Origin: JBFLVN01 sp040758475
GTDB taxonomy: Bacteria > JAGRBM01
NCBI GenBank assembly: GCA_040758475.1
Contig: JBFLVN010000213.1
Coordinates: forward strand, 1 to 6,494
Reading direction: 5' to 3'
DNA: 6,494 nucleotides
Numbering within the stretch: the first letter of the stretch is position 1; every line of letters begins with the position of its first letter. The notes beneath the pieces are model-generated. The model was not told where the DNA came from, ran no database searches, and saw only the letters and a list, made by a program, of their open reading frames with translations. The translations under genes and the position numbers were made by a program. Shown one piece after another: positions 6,458 to 6,494 of this stretch.

Positions 6458-6458
6458 T
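6437..6458. promoter_or_regulatory. Perfect 22-bp palindromic operator overlapping the promoter
   Basis: The half-site AAGTATACATT (6437-6447) is followed at once by its exact reverse complement, with no mismatch and no spacer, so the site is a perfect 22-bp dyad. It is very AT-rich against GC-rich surroundings. It covers the promoter spacer and the whole -10 box, the typical place for a dimeric repressor that blocks RNA polymerase. The binding protein cannot be named: the site is not a clear cop box (TACA-N2-TGTA; here the gap is four), nor a MerR/CueR promoter, which would need a 19-20 base spacer. Confidence 0.65.
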
Positions 6459-6494
6459 TCTGCGGCGGACGGGCCGGTTGGGTGCCGATCCATT

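Noticed and set aside
6437..6458. The 22-bp palindrome as an intrinsic terminator for the DUF547 gene
   Set aside because: The stem is almost all A-T pairs, leaves only a two-base loop at best, and is followed by just TTTC; it also coincides with a good promoter -10 box.
6437..6458. The palindrome as a CopY/BlaI cop box or a CueR/MerR site
   Set aside because: The TACA and TGTA parts are four bases apart instead of two, and the promoter spacer is 16 rather than 19-20 bases.

Overview
This is a GC-rich window (about 60-65% GC by eye in most coding parts) with dense genes, short spacers and inner/outer-membrane efflux machinery, so the host is a Gram-negative bacterium. The sequence alone does not fix the phylum. 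No RNA genes, CRISPR array, insertion sequence or phage gene was seen.

Layout. Bases 2-1261 hold the 3' part of a CusB-type periplasmic adaptor gene whose start lies left of the window. Its visible N-terminus looks like the end of a YtkA/FixH-like domain. It overlaps by ATGA with cusA (1258-4389), a complete heavy-metal RND pump of the Cu(I)/Ag(I) class. A branched hairpin with a T-rich tail (4412-4474) probably ends this transcript. On the minus strand, 4474-4701, lies a small DUF2892-type membrane protein gene with four cysteines that converges on cusA. A 134-base divergent spacer (4702-4835) follows, with no convincing promoter. Then comes a plus-strand pair: a TVP38/TMEM64 (VTT-domain) membrane protein with a TTG start (4836-5558), overlapping by 14 bases an exported DUF547 protein (5545-6342). 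The last ~150 bases are non-coding and contain a strong sigma70-like promoter whose spacer and -10 box are covered by a perfect 22-bp AT-rich palindrome. It points right, towards a gene outside the window.

How the genes may work together. The adaptor and the RND pump form two of the three parts of a copper/silver efflux complex. The outer-membrane channel is not in view and may lie upstream. The DUF2892 and VTT/DUF547 genes are envelope proteins of unknown or poorly known biochemical role; a link to metal or envelope stress rests only on neighbourhood. I see no clearly new multi-gene system. The most worthwhile points are the operator-promoter at the right edge, the probable YtkA-adaptor fusion, the paired loss of one methionine pair in the CusA relay, and the Cys/His motif of the DUF547 protein.
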